A stretch of DNA of 64,000 nt from Saccharibacillus endophyticus (GCF_013185185.1 NZ_JAAZWE010000001.1:868001-932000); one strand, 5' to 3'. Shown: positions 51,475 through 59,659, counted from the first letter of the stretch. The notes: generated by a model not told the origin, from the letters alone. Program-made: numbers and translations.

Positions 51475-51613
51475 CCATGTTTGAACGTTCAAACGGTAAA
51501 GCCGCCCAGCTTCCAAAATGTAAAATTTTATTTTTTCTGACTTTTGATGTTTCTACAAAAAACCCCACGTTTATTAAAGCGTTAAAATACATAGTTTCAG
51601 GAGGAATGTCCAG

Positions 51614-52210
51614 TTGAATATTGGTGCGAAAAAAACGCTGTCGACCCTCGCTTCGGTTGCTCTGACTGTGCCTCTGCTGATTGCGCCGCTTCCGTCCGCT
51701 TTTTCCGCTTCGACTGCGTTCGCAGCCGTTAACGAAGCTCCCGCCCCGCCGGACGATCCTGCACGAGAAAAGCTGCTGTATGAAATTTCCGTGTTTCAGA
51801 TCGCCGCCGAAATGATGACACCTTCCGCCATGCATGGTAATTTGCCCGATCTGTTCGAACAAAAGTATAAAAACCGAATCGTCGCCGAAACGACGGCGAT
51901 CGCGCAGAATCCGAATTCTACCCCTACCCAACTGCAAAAAGCACTCAACTACGTTGACTTTTCCTTGCACGATTTTTTTGAAAAAGGTAACCCGTACACT
52001 TCGTATATTTTAATCAAGATGTCAAGTTACTACATTATGCATTTTCCAAGAAGCGACGAACCCGGTGGATATTCCGAAGAAAAAGTACAGGCGTTAATCG
52101 ATAAAATGAGTCATTTACTTAGTCGGATCGATACCGGAGAAGACGAATTTACGATTTACCGCGAGTTTATGGAAGAACTTATTTATTTCGATTCTCATCC
52201 TAATGTTTAA
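51614..52210 (+). CDS. Secreted helical hypothetical protein
   Basis: 198 residues. A basic start and long hydrophobic core followed by Ala-rich residues (AFSASTAFAAVNEA) indicate a signal peptide cut near residue 38. The mature part is helical, with several aromatic positions (FQIAAEMMTPSAMHGNLPDL). The start is a TTG at 51614, nine bases after CAGGAGG. I do not recognise a family. It is the first of two secreted-protein genes placed between acsA and a second copy of the acsA 3' end. A short segment (TPTQLQKALNYVDFS) recalls TSAELISALQPFDSY in the next gene, so the two may be distant relatives. Confidence 0.8.
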   Translation: MNIGAKKTLSTLASVALTVPLLIAPLPSAFSASTAFAAVNEAPAPPDDPAREKLLYEISVFQIAAEMMTPSAMHGNLPDLFEQKYKNRIVAETTAIAQNPNSTPTQLQKALNYVDFSLHDFFEKGNPYTSYILIKMSSYYIMHFPRSDEPGGYSEEKVQALIDKMSHLLSRIDTGEDEFTIYREFMEELIYFDSHPNV

Positions 52211-52225
52211 AAAGGAGGCTATCCA

Positions 52226-53284
52226 TTGAAAAGCTCTGCTCGTCAGACATATGTCAAGTTCATAGCGGCAGTTTTGGTCTTGTTGGTTGCTTTCGGCTCT
52301 TCGTCGACCTATGCCCAAACAAGCAGCGCTGCCGCGAACGGCTATCGGCCTCCTTCCGGAATCGAATTGCAAGATGCCGACCGCACCCGTCTTTTGCAGG
52401 AAGCCAGAGCGATGTATCAACTGAACGAAGCACAAATCTCCTCTTACGACTACGGCTCTTATTACGAAAATTTCAAATCGATCAGTCTTAAGGCTTTTGC
52501 CGTTGCTTTCGATCCGGCTTCGACCTCGGCTGAACTGATTTCGGCTTTGCAGCCGTTCGATTCGTATCCGCCGTATAACTTATTTTCGGGCGACAGTAAT
52601 GTATTCGTGGACGAAATTTTATTTGAAAAAGAACTTCAACTGCATCTGTACACCGAATTCGGCAGCGAACCGGGCCAATGGACCGAAGCCAACGGCCGGC
52701 AGTGGATGGACGATATCGAGCTCGCCCGCGACAAATTGTATCCGTTGATTGCCTGGGATTACTGGGAACCGGAAGTGTGGCCGATCTTTTGGGAACATCT
52801 GAATACGGCAGTCAAATTCGAAGACCTGCGCAACGGACGTTCGGACATTCTGTCGCAAACGTTCCGGTATCGCACCGATGTATTGAACCGCCTTGCCGAC
52901 CGGCGCCTTGCGCCGCAGCAGGCGGCAGCTTTCGATACGTCCGTTAAAGAGCTGGAACGGCTGCTCATCGTTTCCGCAGCGCCTGAACCGATCGCCGCTG
53001 CGTTCGCGCAGGTCAAAGCGGCTTACGAAGCGCTGCCGCAGGGCGGTAATCCAGCTTCCGCGCTTGCCGCAGATATCGAAACCGCCCGGCTGCTGCTGGA
53101 TCTGCCTAAAGGTATCCGTTCCGGCCAATATCCGGCTTCGGCTTTCGGCACGCTGCGCCGGGCGATCAATGAAGCCCAGCGCGTACTGGAAAAAGGCTCT
53201 ACACCCGAGCAATTCCTACAGGCTCAAAGCAAACTAGCCGCAGCTGTAGCCGACTTCCACAGTAAAAAGAAGCCTGGAAGCTGA
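52226..53284 (+). CDS. Secreted helical protein with FIVAR-like tail
   Basis: 352 residues, with a signal peptide ending near STYAQ (residue 31). The mature protein begins with a helical domain rich in Tyr and Trp (YYENFKSISLKAFAV, PLIAWDYWEPEVWPIFWEHL), followed by helical segments of FIVAR-like pattern (ARLLLDLPKGIRSGQYP, FGTLRRAINEAQRVLEKGST). FIVAR segments are common in Gram-positive surface proteins. The start is a TTG at 52226 behind AAGGAGG, 15 bp after the preceding gene, so they are cotranscribed. The last codons overlap an out-of-frame copy of the acsA 3' end, so the natural C-terminus may have been changed by that junction. Confidence 0.8.
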   Translation: MKSSARQTYVKFIAAVLVLLVAFGSSSTYAQTSSAAANGYRPPSGIELQDADRTRLLQEARAMYQLNEAQISSYDYGSYYENFKSISLKAFAVAFDPASTSAELISALQPFDSYPPYNLFSGDSNVFVDEILFEKELQLHLYTEFGSEPGQWTEANGRQWMDDIELARDKLYPLIAWDYWEPEVWPIFWEHLNTAVKFEDLRNGRSDILSQTFRYRTDVLNRLADRRLAPQQAAAFDTSVKELERLLIVSAAPEPIAAAFAQVKAAYEALPQGGNPASALAADIETARLLLDLPKGIRSGQYPASAFGTLRRAINEAQRVLEKGSTPEQFLQAQSKLAAAVADFHSKKKPGS

Positions 53285-53322
53285 AGCTGCCGGCAGGCGA
53301 TTTATCGACGATCGAAGATTGA
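53275..53322 (+). pseudogene. acsA: Duplicated acsA 3' end (remnant)
   Basis: The 48 bases read WKLKLPAGDLSTIED plus stop, matching the acsA C-terminus WELKLPAGDLSTIED (51351-51398). The two differ at 6 of 48 bases, and only one change alters the protein (Glu to Lys). The upstream sequence is unrelated to acsA. This frame is not that of the overlapping secreted-protein gene. Mostly silent differences suggest the copy was once part of a functional acsA-like gene. Confidence 0.85.
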
Positions 53323-53349
53323 GCAAGGAATAGCCGCTACGCTGTTCAA

Positions 53350-53392
53350 CAAAAAAAGTCCGTGTCCGCCATCCGGCGAATACGGGCTTTTT
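53350..53392. terminator. Bidirectional terminator
   Basis: AAAAAAGTCCGT pairs with ACGGGCTTTTTT, with an inner CCG/CGG stem. It lies between the acsA remnant and the convergent DUF4181 gene and has T-runs in both directions. Confidence 0.75.
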
Positions 53393-53411
53393 TCGCCCGA
53401 TCTTTTTACGC

Positions 53412-53774
53412 TTACGCAACAACGCTCCAGATCGCCACATAAATCAAGCAAAACGCAAGCTGGATCAGCGACATCAGATATTGGTTGGAGCCTTTGAGAT
53501 ATTTCCATTCGAGCAAAGCCCGGAACCCCGTTTGCAAAGACAAATACCCGGCAAAGAACCAGATAATCGCCTGAATGTCTTCCCAGCCCGTCGTGTTGTA
53601 GAGAATGAATAAAATCACCATCCCGGCGACGGTCAATCCGATCGAACCCCACACTTCGATTCTGCGGCCGACCGGATGTACAATACGCTGCAAGACGCCT
53701 TTGACCAGAAATCGCTTCAATACGTAAGACAACCCCAAATAAAAACCAAGAAATACAACCAACGGCAAAAACAT
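53412..53774 (-). CDS. DUF4181 membrane protein
   Basis: A 120-residue protein with four predicted membrane segments (LPLVVFLGFYLGLSYVL, IGLTVAGMVILFILY, AIIWFFAGYLSLQTGF, LMSLIQLAFCLIYVAIW). The conserved FRALLEWKY segment and size fit DUF4181, a small family of unknown function in Bacillales. The start ATG follows GAAGGGGGAG. It lies downstream of the Bax-inhibitor-like gene on the same strand, separated by a hairpin. Confidence 0.75.
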   Translation of the reverse strand: MFLPLVVFLGFYLGLSYVLKRFLVKGVLQRIVHPVGRRIEVWGSIGLTVAGMVILFILYNTTGWEDIQAIIWFFAGYLSLQTGFRALLEWKYLKGSNQYLMSLIQLAFCLIYVAIWSVVA

Positions 53775-53801
53775 ACGAACTCCCCCTTCCTCATAACTAT
53801 A

Positions 53802-53823
53802 GCCCGAAGCATGAGCTTCGGGC
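53802..53823 (-). terminator. Hairpin after the Bax-inhibitor-like gene
   Basis: GCCCGAAGC pairs perfectly with GCTTCGGGC around a 4-base loop, but only a weak T-rich stretch follows on the minus strand, so termination may be partial. Confidence 0.5.
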
Positions 53824-53854
53824 CAGTATGCAAAAGATGCCTTATTCTATCCAA

Positions 53855-54592
53855 TTAGTCCCGCTTCGCGAACTTCGACAGCAACTTCAGAACTTCCAAG
53901 TACAACCATACCAGCGTCACCATCAGTCCGAACGCTCCGTACCATTCCGTCTGCTTCGGCGCGCCGTAACTCGCTCCCTGTTCAATGAAATCAAAGTCCA
54001 ACAGCAGGTTCAAAGCCGCGATTACGACTACGAATAAGCTGATGCCGATCCCGATCAATCCCGACTCGTGGATAAAAGGAACATTGACCCCGAAAAAGCC
54101 CAGAATAAAGTCGAACACGTACACCAGCATGATCGCAAAGGTCGCCATAATGATCCCCGTACGGAAGCTCGGCGTTACTTTGACGATCCGCGTTACATAT
54201 AAGAGCAGCATCGCGAACAAGGTTCCCACCGTGATCAATACGGCGTTAAGCACGATACCCGGATATTCCGCATCAAAAGCTGCCGAGATCGCGCCCAGCG
54301 CCAACCCTTCAAAGATCGCGTACAGCGGAGCCGTGATAAACGCGACTTTCGGTACGAAGCTCGTCACCAGTGCCGCAATCAACCCCAGAACAACGCCCGC
54401 GATCATAATTCCGTATACGTCGTAGCCTTGATCAAAACGATACCACGTATAAGCCGCGCCCCCGATCAACAGCACCAGCATCACAAAGGTCTTATACACC
54501 GTTCCGCCTACCGTCATGCTGCCCGACCCGATCAGATCTTCTCTTGCCCGTTCAAATAATCGTTTACTGAATACCGGGTTTCTCGACTCCAT
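53855..54592 (-). CDS. Bax inhibitor-1/YccA-like membrane protein
   Basis: A 245-residue protein with about seven membrane segments after a polar N-terminus of about 30 residues. The family features are AITAPLYAIFEGLALGAISA-like sequence (FITAPLYAIFEGLALGAISA), AALNLLLDFDFIEQGAS with paired acidic residues near the last segments, and EWYGAFGLMVTLVWLYLEVL. Members of this COG4760-type group are proposed ion channels or pH-sensitive leak proteins. The start ATG follows GGATGATGGAAG. No operon partner is evident beyond the downstream DUF4181 gene. Confidence 0.9.
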   Translation of the reverse strand: MESRNPVFSKRLFERAREDLIGSGSMTVGGTVYKTFVMLVLLIGGAAYTWYRFDQGYDVYGIMIAGVVLGLIAALVTSFVPKVAFITAPLYAIFEGLALGAISAAFDAEYPGIVLNAVLITVGTLFAMLLLYVTRIVKVTPSFRTGIIMATFAIMLVYVFDFILGFFGVNVPFIHESGLIGIGISLFVVVIAALNLLLDFDFIEQGASYGAPKQTEWYGAFGLMVTLVWLYLEVLKLLSKFAKRD

Positions 54593-54732
54593 CTTCCATC
54601 ATCCTTTTTCGCCAAATGGCCGTAATGACTTCTTGTACGTCAAAAGTTGATTAAGGTAGCAAAACTTGTCGCATAACGCGCAATTCGTTACAGTAACACA
54701 AGCACATTTTTCCGGAAAAGAGGTTCATTATC

Positions 54733-55614
54733 ATGACGACAATCACCGTACATACGTTGAATGCTTTTGCTTTACAGATCCCGGGCGGCAATCCGGCAGG
54801 GATCGTGTTTGAAGCCGAAGGATTAAGCGAAGCGCAAATGCAGGAGACGGCAAGACAGGTCGGTTTTTCGGAAACGGCGTTCTTCTTGCCTGCCGCGAAT
54901 GCGGATTTTCGGCTGCGCTACTTCACGCCGAATGAAGAGGTTGACCTGTGCGGCCATGCTACGGTAGCGGCCTTTGTCTTAATGGCTGCACAGCAGCGCA
55001 TACAGCCGGGACGCTTTACGATCCATACGGGTGCAGGCCTACTTGAGATTGAACTGCGCAAAAACGGCGACGCTTTTTTGACGCAAACGCTGCCCGTATT
55101 CGGTAAAATCTTGGATCGGGAGCCCATCGTAAAAGCACTGGGGCTGTCGCTGGATGACCTGGACGAGCGACTTCCTGTGCAGATCGTATCAACCGGCTTG
55201 CCGGATATTATGGTGCCTATACGCAGCGAAGCCCGACTAGCCGATATTCAACCCGACTTTGACGCCATATCCGCGATCAGTCGCATGCACGGCGCGGTCG
55301 GAATCCATGCTTTTACGACAGATACGCGTTCAGGTGCCACGGCAAGCTGCCGAAATTTCGCGCCGTTATACGATATCCCCGAAGAGAGCGCCACAGGAAC
55401 TTCGAACGGCGCGTTGGCCTGCTACCTGCATCAATATAAAAGGTTGGACGCGTCTGTCGAAGGCCTGTATACTTGCGTATTCGAACAAGGCGAATTCATG
55501 AGACTCCCCTCCCGAATCTATGCTGAACTGAGCCTCGACGATGCCGGAAATATAGGTTCGATTCGCGTTGGCGGTTCAGCGTCCGGGATCGACAGTCGAG
55601 TCATCCAACTTTAA
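54733..55614 (+). CDS. PhzF-family isomerase
   Basis: A 293-residue enzyme of the PhzF/diaminopimelate-epimerase fold. The N-terminal HTLNAFALQIPGGNPAGIV, the catalytic Glu47 in QVGFSETAFFLP, the strand motif YFTPNEEVDLCGHATVA and the C-terminal ATGTSNGALACYLHQY are typical. PhzF itself acts in phenazine synthesis, but most homologues are stand-alone isomerases of unknown substrate; no phenazine genes are present here. AAGAGG lies upstream of the ATG. It is probably a single-gene unit. Confidence 0.92.
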   Translation: MTTITVHTLNAFALQIPGGNPAGIVFEAEGLSEAQMQETARQVGFSETAFFLPAANADFRLRYFTPNEEVDLCGHATVAAFVLMAAQQRIQPGRFTIHTGAGLLEIELRKNGDAFLTQTLPVFGKILDREPIVKALGLSLDDLDERLPVQIVSTGLPDIMVPIRSEARLADIQPDFDAISAISRMHGAVGIHAFTTDTRSGATASCRNFAPLYDIPEESATGTSNGALACYLHQYKRLDASVEGLYTCVFEQGEFMRLPSRIYAELSLDDAGNIGSIRVGGSASGIDSRVIQL

Positions 55615-55626
55615 CTTATAAGCAAA

Positions 55627-55664
55627 CAGGCGCGACATCGGATTGCTCTCCTTTTTCGCGCCTG
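55627..55664. terminator. Weak terminator-like hairpin
   Basis: CAGGCGCG pairs with CGCGCCTG around a 22-base interior containing a T-run. It lies between the convergent PhzF and MerR genes. No strong T-run follows on either side. Confidence 0.4.
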
Positions 55665-55691
55665 CCTGCTCTTTCGTTTAAAACGTTCGCC

Positions 55692-56456
55692 TTATCCCTC
55701 AACTCCGTGATTGCCTGCATAAATGCCCATCGCTTCACACATAAATGCAGCCAACCCTTCCCCGTACTTATCGATATTTTTCGTAAAACGCTCATCCTGC
55801 ACATACATCTGTCCAAGCCCGGCAAATGCTTCATACGAATAGGTCCCGAAGTTGTCCAAAAACGCGTACCATTCACCGATGACTTCCTGCGCTCGCGGCG
55901 AAGCCGGATCTTCGTGTCGGGCTTCAGCCAGCACACTCATTCGCGTATCCCATTCCTGCCGAAGCTCCGCCTGGCGTTCAGGAGTATCCGTACGCCGGGC
56001 AAGCTTGCGCTTCGACTCGTCAATCGCCGCATCTCCCCAACGCTCTCTCGCTTCTTGTTCGTACGGGTTATTTGTAAAATCAATGCCTTCAAATCGCTGT
56101 TCGTTGGTCATGGTAACCTCTCCTTTGGCATGTTGGATGCTGTGGTCGATATTGGCAATCATCCGCCGGGTATGCGCCATTTTCTCTTCGAGCATACGCC
56201 GCTGAAGCTCCAACGCCTCCAGTCGATCAAAGGCCGGACTATCCAATATTCGGCGAATTTCTTTTAACGAAAATCCAAGCTCCCGAAAAAATAAAATCTG
56301 CTGCAACCGTTCCATATCGTGATCCGAATACATCCGATATCCTGCTTCCGTAACCGCATCCGGCCTGAGCAATCCGATCTCGTCGTAATGATGCAAGGTG
56401 CGGACGCTTATCCCTGCAAGCTGCGATACTTCCTTCACTTTTAACGCCAATCGCAC
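55692..56456 (-). CDS. MerR-family regulator with TipA antibiotic-binding-like domain
   Basis: A 254-residue regulator. The N-terminal MerR HTH (VKEVSQLAGISVRTLHHYDE) is followed by a dimer helix (residues about 80-115) and a C-terminal TipAS-like domain (NPYEQEARERWGD, GEWYAFLDNFGTYSYEAFAG, YVQDERFTKNIDKYGEG). Such proteins (TipAL, Mta) bind hydrophobic compounds and activate pump or self-expression genes. The promoter upstream of this gene has a 19-bp spacer with a central dyad, so it probably regulates itself. No transporter gene is adjacent. The start ATG is preceded by GGAGGTGAGTGCG. Confidence 0.92.
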   Translation of the reverse strand: MRLALKVKEVSQLAGISVRTLHHYDEIGLLRPDAVTEAGYRMYSDHDMERLQQILFFRELGFSLKEIRRILDSPAFDRLEALELQRRMLEEKMAHTRRMIANIDHSIQHAKGEVTMTNEQRFEGIDFTNNPYEQEARERWGDAAIDESKRKLARRTDTPERQAELRQEWDTRMSVLAEARHEDPASPRAQEVIGEWYAFLDNFGTYSYEAFAGLGQMYVQDERFTKNIDKYGEGLAAFMCEAMGIYAGNHGVEG

Positions 56457-56476
56457 TCACCTCCTCCGTATGACCT

Positions 56477-56507
56477 AGTGTAAAACATCACGTTACGTGA
56501 GGGTCAA
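56477..56507 (-). promoter_or_regulatory. MerR-type autoregulated promoter
   Basis: Minus strand TTGACC (56507-56502), a 19-bp spacer, TACACT (56482-56477). The spacer contains the dyad TCACGT-T/A-ACGTGA (56488-56500). Distance to the start codon is about 20 bp. This layout matches Mta/TipA-type promoters. Confidence 0.8.
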
Positions 56508-56525
56508 GCATTTTAGCTAAAAGTA

Positions 56526-56579
56526 AAAAAGAAGCTGCCAATCTGCACGAAACATCGCACAAATGAGAAGCTTCTTTTT
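56526..56579 (+). terminator. Hairpin with T-run left of repeat copy 5
   Basis: AAAAAGAAGCT pairs with AGCTTCTTTTT around 32 interior bases. The two outer runs make it symmetrical. It lies upstream of the MerR promoter on the minus strand and so probably terminates the minus-strand transcript that passes repeat copy 5. Confidence 0.6.
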
Positions 56580-56610
56580 CCAATGCCCTTCCTAACCTAC
56601 CCAAAAAGCA

Positions 56611-56758
56611 AAACGTAACTGGAAGCGAGAAGACGGAGAGAGAAATTCAGTGAAAGACGCCTTTGAACTCGGAAAATTCCACTAAAAACTTCAATCGACT
56701 TTTCCGAGTGAGACAGCGTCTTGAACGAATTTCTCTCGCAGTCTTCTCGCTTCCCGCT
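56611..56758. repeat. Structured intergenic repeat, copy 5
   Basis: Outer arms GGAAGCGAGAAGAC (56621-56634) and GTCTTCTCGCTTCC (56741-56754) pair perfectly over 14 bp, then a 3-base bulge on each side, then GAGAGAAATTC (56638-56648) with GAATTTCTCTC (56727-56737), then AAGACGC with GCGTCTT, then ACTCGGAAAA (56667-56676) with TTTTCCGAGT (56700-56709). It is the best folded copy. It lies 7 bp beyond the endonuclease-family stop codon. Confidence 0.92.
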
Positions 56759-56764
56759 CACCCT

Positions 56765-57592
56765 TTAGCTTTTCCCCAACTCCGCAATCAACGGATAATG
56801 GTCAGACGGATACTTCCCTCCAAAATGACGCCGATCAATCTCGGACCACCAAACAGTCAAAGGATTCTGCGCAAAAATATAATCGATCGGTTCCCCTTCC
56901 ATTCCGCCTGCAAAATCATGGAAGGTACGCCCGCTCGCGCCGTTCAATCGACGATAAGCATCTTCCAACACAGGCACGGCACCTTCTTCCGGTAGCTCTC
57001 CGCGCAAATAACGAAGCGGCTGATCCGAAGGTTCGCCGTTCATATCCCCCATAAGTACCGCTGAATCCTCCGGGTATGTTGTCGCATGCTTCAGCATAAC
57101 GGTACCGACGAGCTTCGCCCCTTCGATCCGCGCCGCTTCGCCGATATGATCGAAATGCGTATTGTACACCCGAACGATTTCGCCCGATGATCGATGACGG
57201 AAGCGCCCCCAAGTGCAAATGCGCGGGTAATCGCTATCCCAGCCGAGCGAACCTACCGTTTCCGGCGTCTCCGATAACCAGAACTGTCCCTGCTCCAACA
57301 CCTCGAATTCATCAGAACGGTAAAAGATCGCGCAATGTTCGTCTTCCTCGGCACCGCGCCTTCCTTGCCCGATCCGGCGGTAATCCGGCAAGCCTTGCTG
57401 CAAGTCCTCCAACATCAACAGATAAGCCTCCTGCACGCCGAAGATCGAGGGCGCATGCGCTGCAACAGTCTCTACTGCCCATGGCGCACGCTGTACCCAC
57501 TCATTCCCTTCGTCATTGGCCGTATGCGTTCGCAGATTGAAAGTCATGACCTTCAGCTTAAACGCATCCGTACCTGCCTGCTTTTGATTCAT
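56765..57592 (-). CDS. Endonuclease/exonuclease/phosphatase family protein
   Basis: About 275 residues. The EEP fold is recognised by TFNLRTHTANDEGNEW, the metal-binding Glu in FGVQEAYL, the YNTHFDHIGEAAR motif, LMGDMNGEPSD and the terminal KYPSDHYPLIAEL. These enzymes hydrolyse phosphodiester or phosphomonoester bonds with Mg2+; without a signal peptide it is cytoplasmic. The start is the ATG at 57592, seven bases after GGGAGG; a TTG at 57598 is too close to that site. The stop codon is 7 bp from a structured repeat. Confidence 0.92.
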   Translation of the reverse strand: MNQKQAGTDAFKLKVMTFNLRTHTANDEGNEWVQRAPWAVETVAAHAPSIFGVQEAYLLMLEDLQQGLPDYRRIGQGRRGAEEDEHCAIFYRSDEFEVLEQGQFWLSETPETVGSLGWDSDYPRICTWGRFRHRSSGEIVRVYNTHFDHIGEAARIEGAKLVGTVMLKHATTYPEDSAVLMGDMNGEPSDQPLRYLRGELPEEGAVPVLEDAYRRLNGASGRTFHDFAGGMEGEPIDYIFAQNPLTVWWSEIDRRHFGGKYPSDHYPLIAELGKS

Positions 57593-57666
57593 ATGCAAAC
57601 CTCCCGTTTTTTCGAAACGTTTCTATATCATTATGATACCCCTTTCAAACGAATTTGGCGAATGCT

Positions 57667-57696
57667 AAAACCCGACCCTCCAAAGAGAATCGGGTT
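57667..57696 (-). terminator. Terminator of the hss/hrt genes
   Basis: AACCCGA pairs with TCGGGTT around a 14-base loop, followed by TTAG on the minus strand, 25 bp after the hrtA stop. The T-run is short. Confidence 0.5.
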
Positions 57697-57721
57697 CGTG
57701 TCTGATCTCGCGAACCGATGG

Positions 57722-58438
57722 TTAACCTTCCCGCAAACGCCCGCTCTCCAGTCGAAGCACGCGATCGCAATAAGGCAAAATCCGCTCGTCATGCGTCACG
57801 ATAACGCCGGCTTTGCCTTCGGCTTTAATCCGTTCGGCGAGCAGCTTGGTGACATCGCGCCCCCGATCCGCGTCAAGGCTCGCTGTCGGTTCATCCGCCA
57901 AAATCACCGACGGATCGTTCATAAGCGCACGCGCTACCGCAACACGCTGCCGCTCGCCGCCGGACAATTTATCGGGATAATGTTTGCGGCGGGCAGTCAA
58001 CCCGAGCCGTTCCAGCAGTTCTGCTGCACGGCGAGCCGCTTGTTCTTTGTCGGCGCGGCCGAGCTTGGCGACAAAGCGAAGCTGCTCTTCGACTTTCAGA
58101 TAAGGAAGAAGATTCGCTCCTTGGAAAATGAATCCGATCTCATGCAGCCGCAAATCGGCCAATTGTCGTTCATTCATGCCCGAGAGGCTGCGCCCGCCGA
58201 TATGCACTTCGCCGCGGCTCGGTGTGAGCAGCGCCCCCGCAATGGATAAAAAGGTACTTTTACCGGATCCCGACGGCCCTACGACCGCCACCAATTCCCC
58301 CGACTTCACCGAACAAGACAAATCTTCCAGCACCGTAAGTTCGGATTCCCCGTCCCCGTAGGCATGCGATACCCCTTCCAGATGCAGCTTGATGTCCTCC
58401 GCCCCGGAAAAAGGAACGATATTCAGCTTCGTATTCAT
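57722..58438 (-). CDS. hrtA: Haem efflux ABC transporter ATPase HrtA
   Basis: A 238-residue ATPase. Walker A GPSGSGKST, signature LSGGERQRVA and Walker B VILADEPTASLDADRG are intact. The segment LRLHEIGFIFQ, then PYLKVEEQLRF and later VTHDERILPYCDRV, matches the HrtA branch of MacB-type transporters. With HrtB it exports toxic haem or porphyrin from the membrane. Its ATG overlaps the hrtB stop by 4 bp (58435-58438), so the two are coupled. Annotation relies also on the hssRS genes and the HssR box upstream. Confidence 0.9.
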   Translation of the reverse strand: MNTKLNIVPFSGAEDIKLHLEGVSHAYGDGESELTVLEDLSCSVKSGELVAVVGPSGSGKSTFLSIAGALLTPSRGEVHIGGRSLSGMNERQLADLRLHEIGFIFQGANLLPYLKVEEQLRFVAKLGRADKEQAARRAAELLERLGLTARRKHYPDKLSGGERQRVAVARALMNDPSVILADEPTASLDADRGRDVTKLLAERIKAEGKAGVIVTHDERILPYCDRVLRLESGRLREG

Positions 58439-59553
58439 GCTCCAGCCCTCCCGATCGCATCCAATGCATCCGTTTTGGCAACTTTCACGACCGACGCCAA
58501 TCCGCCGATCAGAGCCACCGCCAAAAACAGCGAACAGCTTAGCAGAATCGTGCCTCCGTCCAACGCAAACGGCATGGCGGCCGGCAGCATGGCTTTCATC
58601 ACCAGCACCAGACCGACTCCGACCGCCAAACTTCCTACCGATAACACCAGCACTTGAGCAACGACACTTCCTGCCAAGTAACGCGTTTTGGCGCCGATCG
58701 CTTTTAGAATCCCGAATTGACCGGTCTTTTGAATGGTGATCACGTAGAAAAAGACAGCCAGTACAAAGGCCGAGATCACGTAGAGGAAAGCGATCATCAT
58801 CATCAACGAGGACTGTTCCGCCTTATGCCCCGGAATGGCCGAGATCGCTTGGGATTTGGTAATGACATCGGCATCCGTTACCGAAGCTCGCAATTCTTCC
58901 GCTTGGGAACCGGACACGCGCAGCGCGATCGCATTGTACGCCGTATCGGCCTCGCCGCCGCGCGCAGCCATAATCTCCGAACGGTAAGCCGCCCAATCCG
59001 CATCGTTCATCCATACGGCGGGCATATGGCTGTACGACTGATTTTCCGTAAAGCCGCCGACCGTCCATTCCAGCCCCGTCGCGCTATCCACGATCGTATC
59101 GCCGATTGCGACGCCTGATTCGGCCAGATGACGGTCCGCCAAAACAGTTCCCTTTGCCGTCTGATTCAACCCCTGACCTTCAACCGTCTGCGGCACCAGC
59201 CATCCGTCCGCTTGTACCCCGAACAACGCGATATCGATCTTGCTGTCGGAGTCTTTTCGCGTCACCGTCGTCATCTGTACGCCTAACGGTTCCGCGCTTT
59301 CCTGTCCAACAGCATTCTGCGCCTCCTTAACCTGCTCGCCATGTAATGCCGAACGCGCAAACCGATCATCCGAGTCTTTTTGCACGATAAAATGATCGGC
59401 CGGCATGTTGCGAACCGCCGAAGACGTCGCGTTGCCGAGCCCGTTCGCAAGTCCGGTCACGAACAGGACCAGAAAAGAGACCAGCAGCATGATCGTGACG
59501 ATCAGCACGTAGCGCGTCTTGGAAAATCGTATTTCCCGCAAAGCCAAAAACAT
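58435..59553 (-). CDS. hrtB: Haem efflux ABC transporter permease HrtB
   Basis: A 372-residue MacB/FtsX-type permease. The first membrane segment (YVLIVTIMLLVSFLVLFVTG) is followed by LANGLGNATSSAVRNMPADH, characteristic of HrtB, a large extracytoplasmic domain of about 200 residues and three C-terminal membrane segments (FLYVISAFVLAVFFYVITIQ, VVAQVLVLSVGSLAVGVGL, LLSCSLFLAVALIGGLASVV). The start is the ATG at 59553 behind AGGAGGAG. It extracts haem from the membrane leaflet in a MacB-like mechanism, using HrtA as motor. An HssR direct repeat lies about 90-105 bp upstream. Confidence 0.9.
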   Translation of the reverse strand: MFLALREIRFSKTRYVLIVTIMLLVSFLVLFVTGLANGLGNATSSAVRNMPADHFIVQKDSDDRFARSALHGEQVKEAQNAVGQESAEPLGVQMTTVTRKDSDSKIDIALFGVQADGWLVPQTVEGQGLNQTAKGTVLADRHLAESGVAIGDTIVDSATGLEWTVGGFTENQSYSHMPAVWMNDADWAAYRSEIMAARGGEADTAYNAIALRVSGSQAEELRASVTDADVITKSQAISAIPGHKAEQSSLMMMIAFLYVISAFVLAVFFYVITIQKTGQFGILKAIGAKTRYLAGSVVAQVLVLSVGSLAVGVGLVLVMKAMLPAAMPFALDGGTILLSCSLFLAVALIGGLASVVKVAKTDALDAIGRAGA

Positions 59554-59626
59554 CGGGTTCTCCTCCTCTTTTTCCCGCCCGGACACGTTTTGCGCATCGG
59601 GCGGCAGTTCTCTCCATCTGCCACCC

Positions 59627-59659
59627 AGTCTAGGGCCGGAAAATGAACGGAGTATGAAC
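59627..59659 (-). promoter_or_regulatory. HssR direct repeat and -10 box of hrtBA
   Basis: On the minus strand GTTCATACT-CC-GTTCATTTT (59659-59640), two 9-base repeats separated by two bases. This is close to the staphylococcal HssR site as I recall it, GTTCATATT-N2-GTTCATATT. A TAGACT -10-like box follows at 59632-59627. It lies between the hssS stop and hrtB, suggesting that hrtBA has its own haem-inducible promoter besides any read-through from hssRS. Confidence 0.8.
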
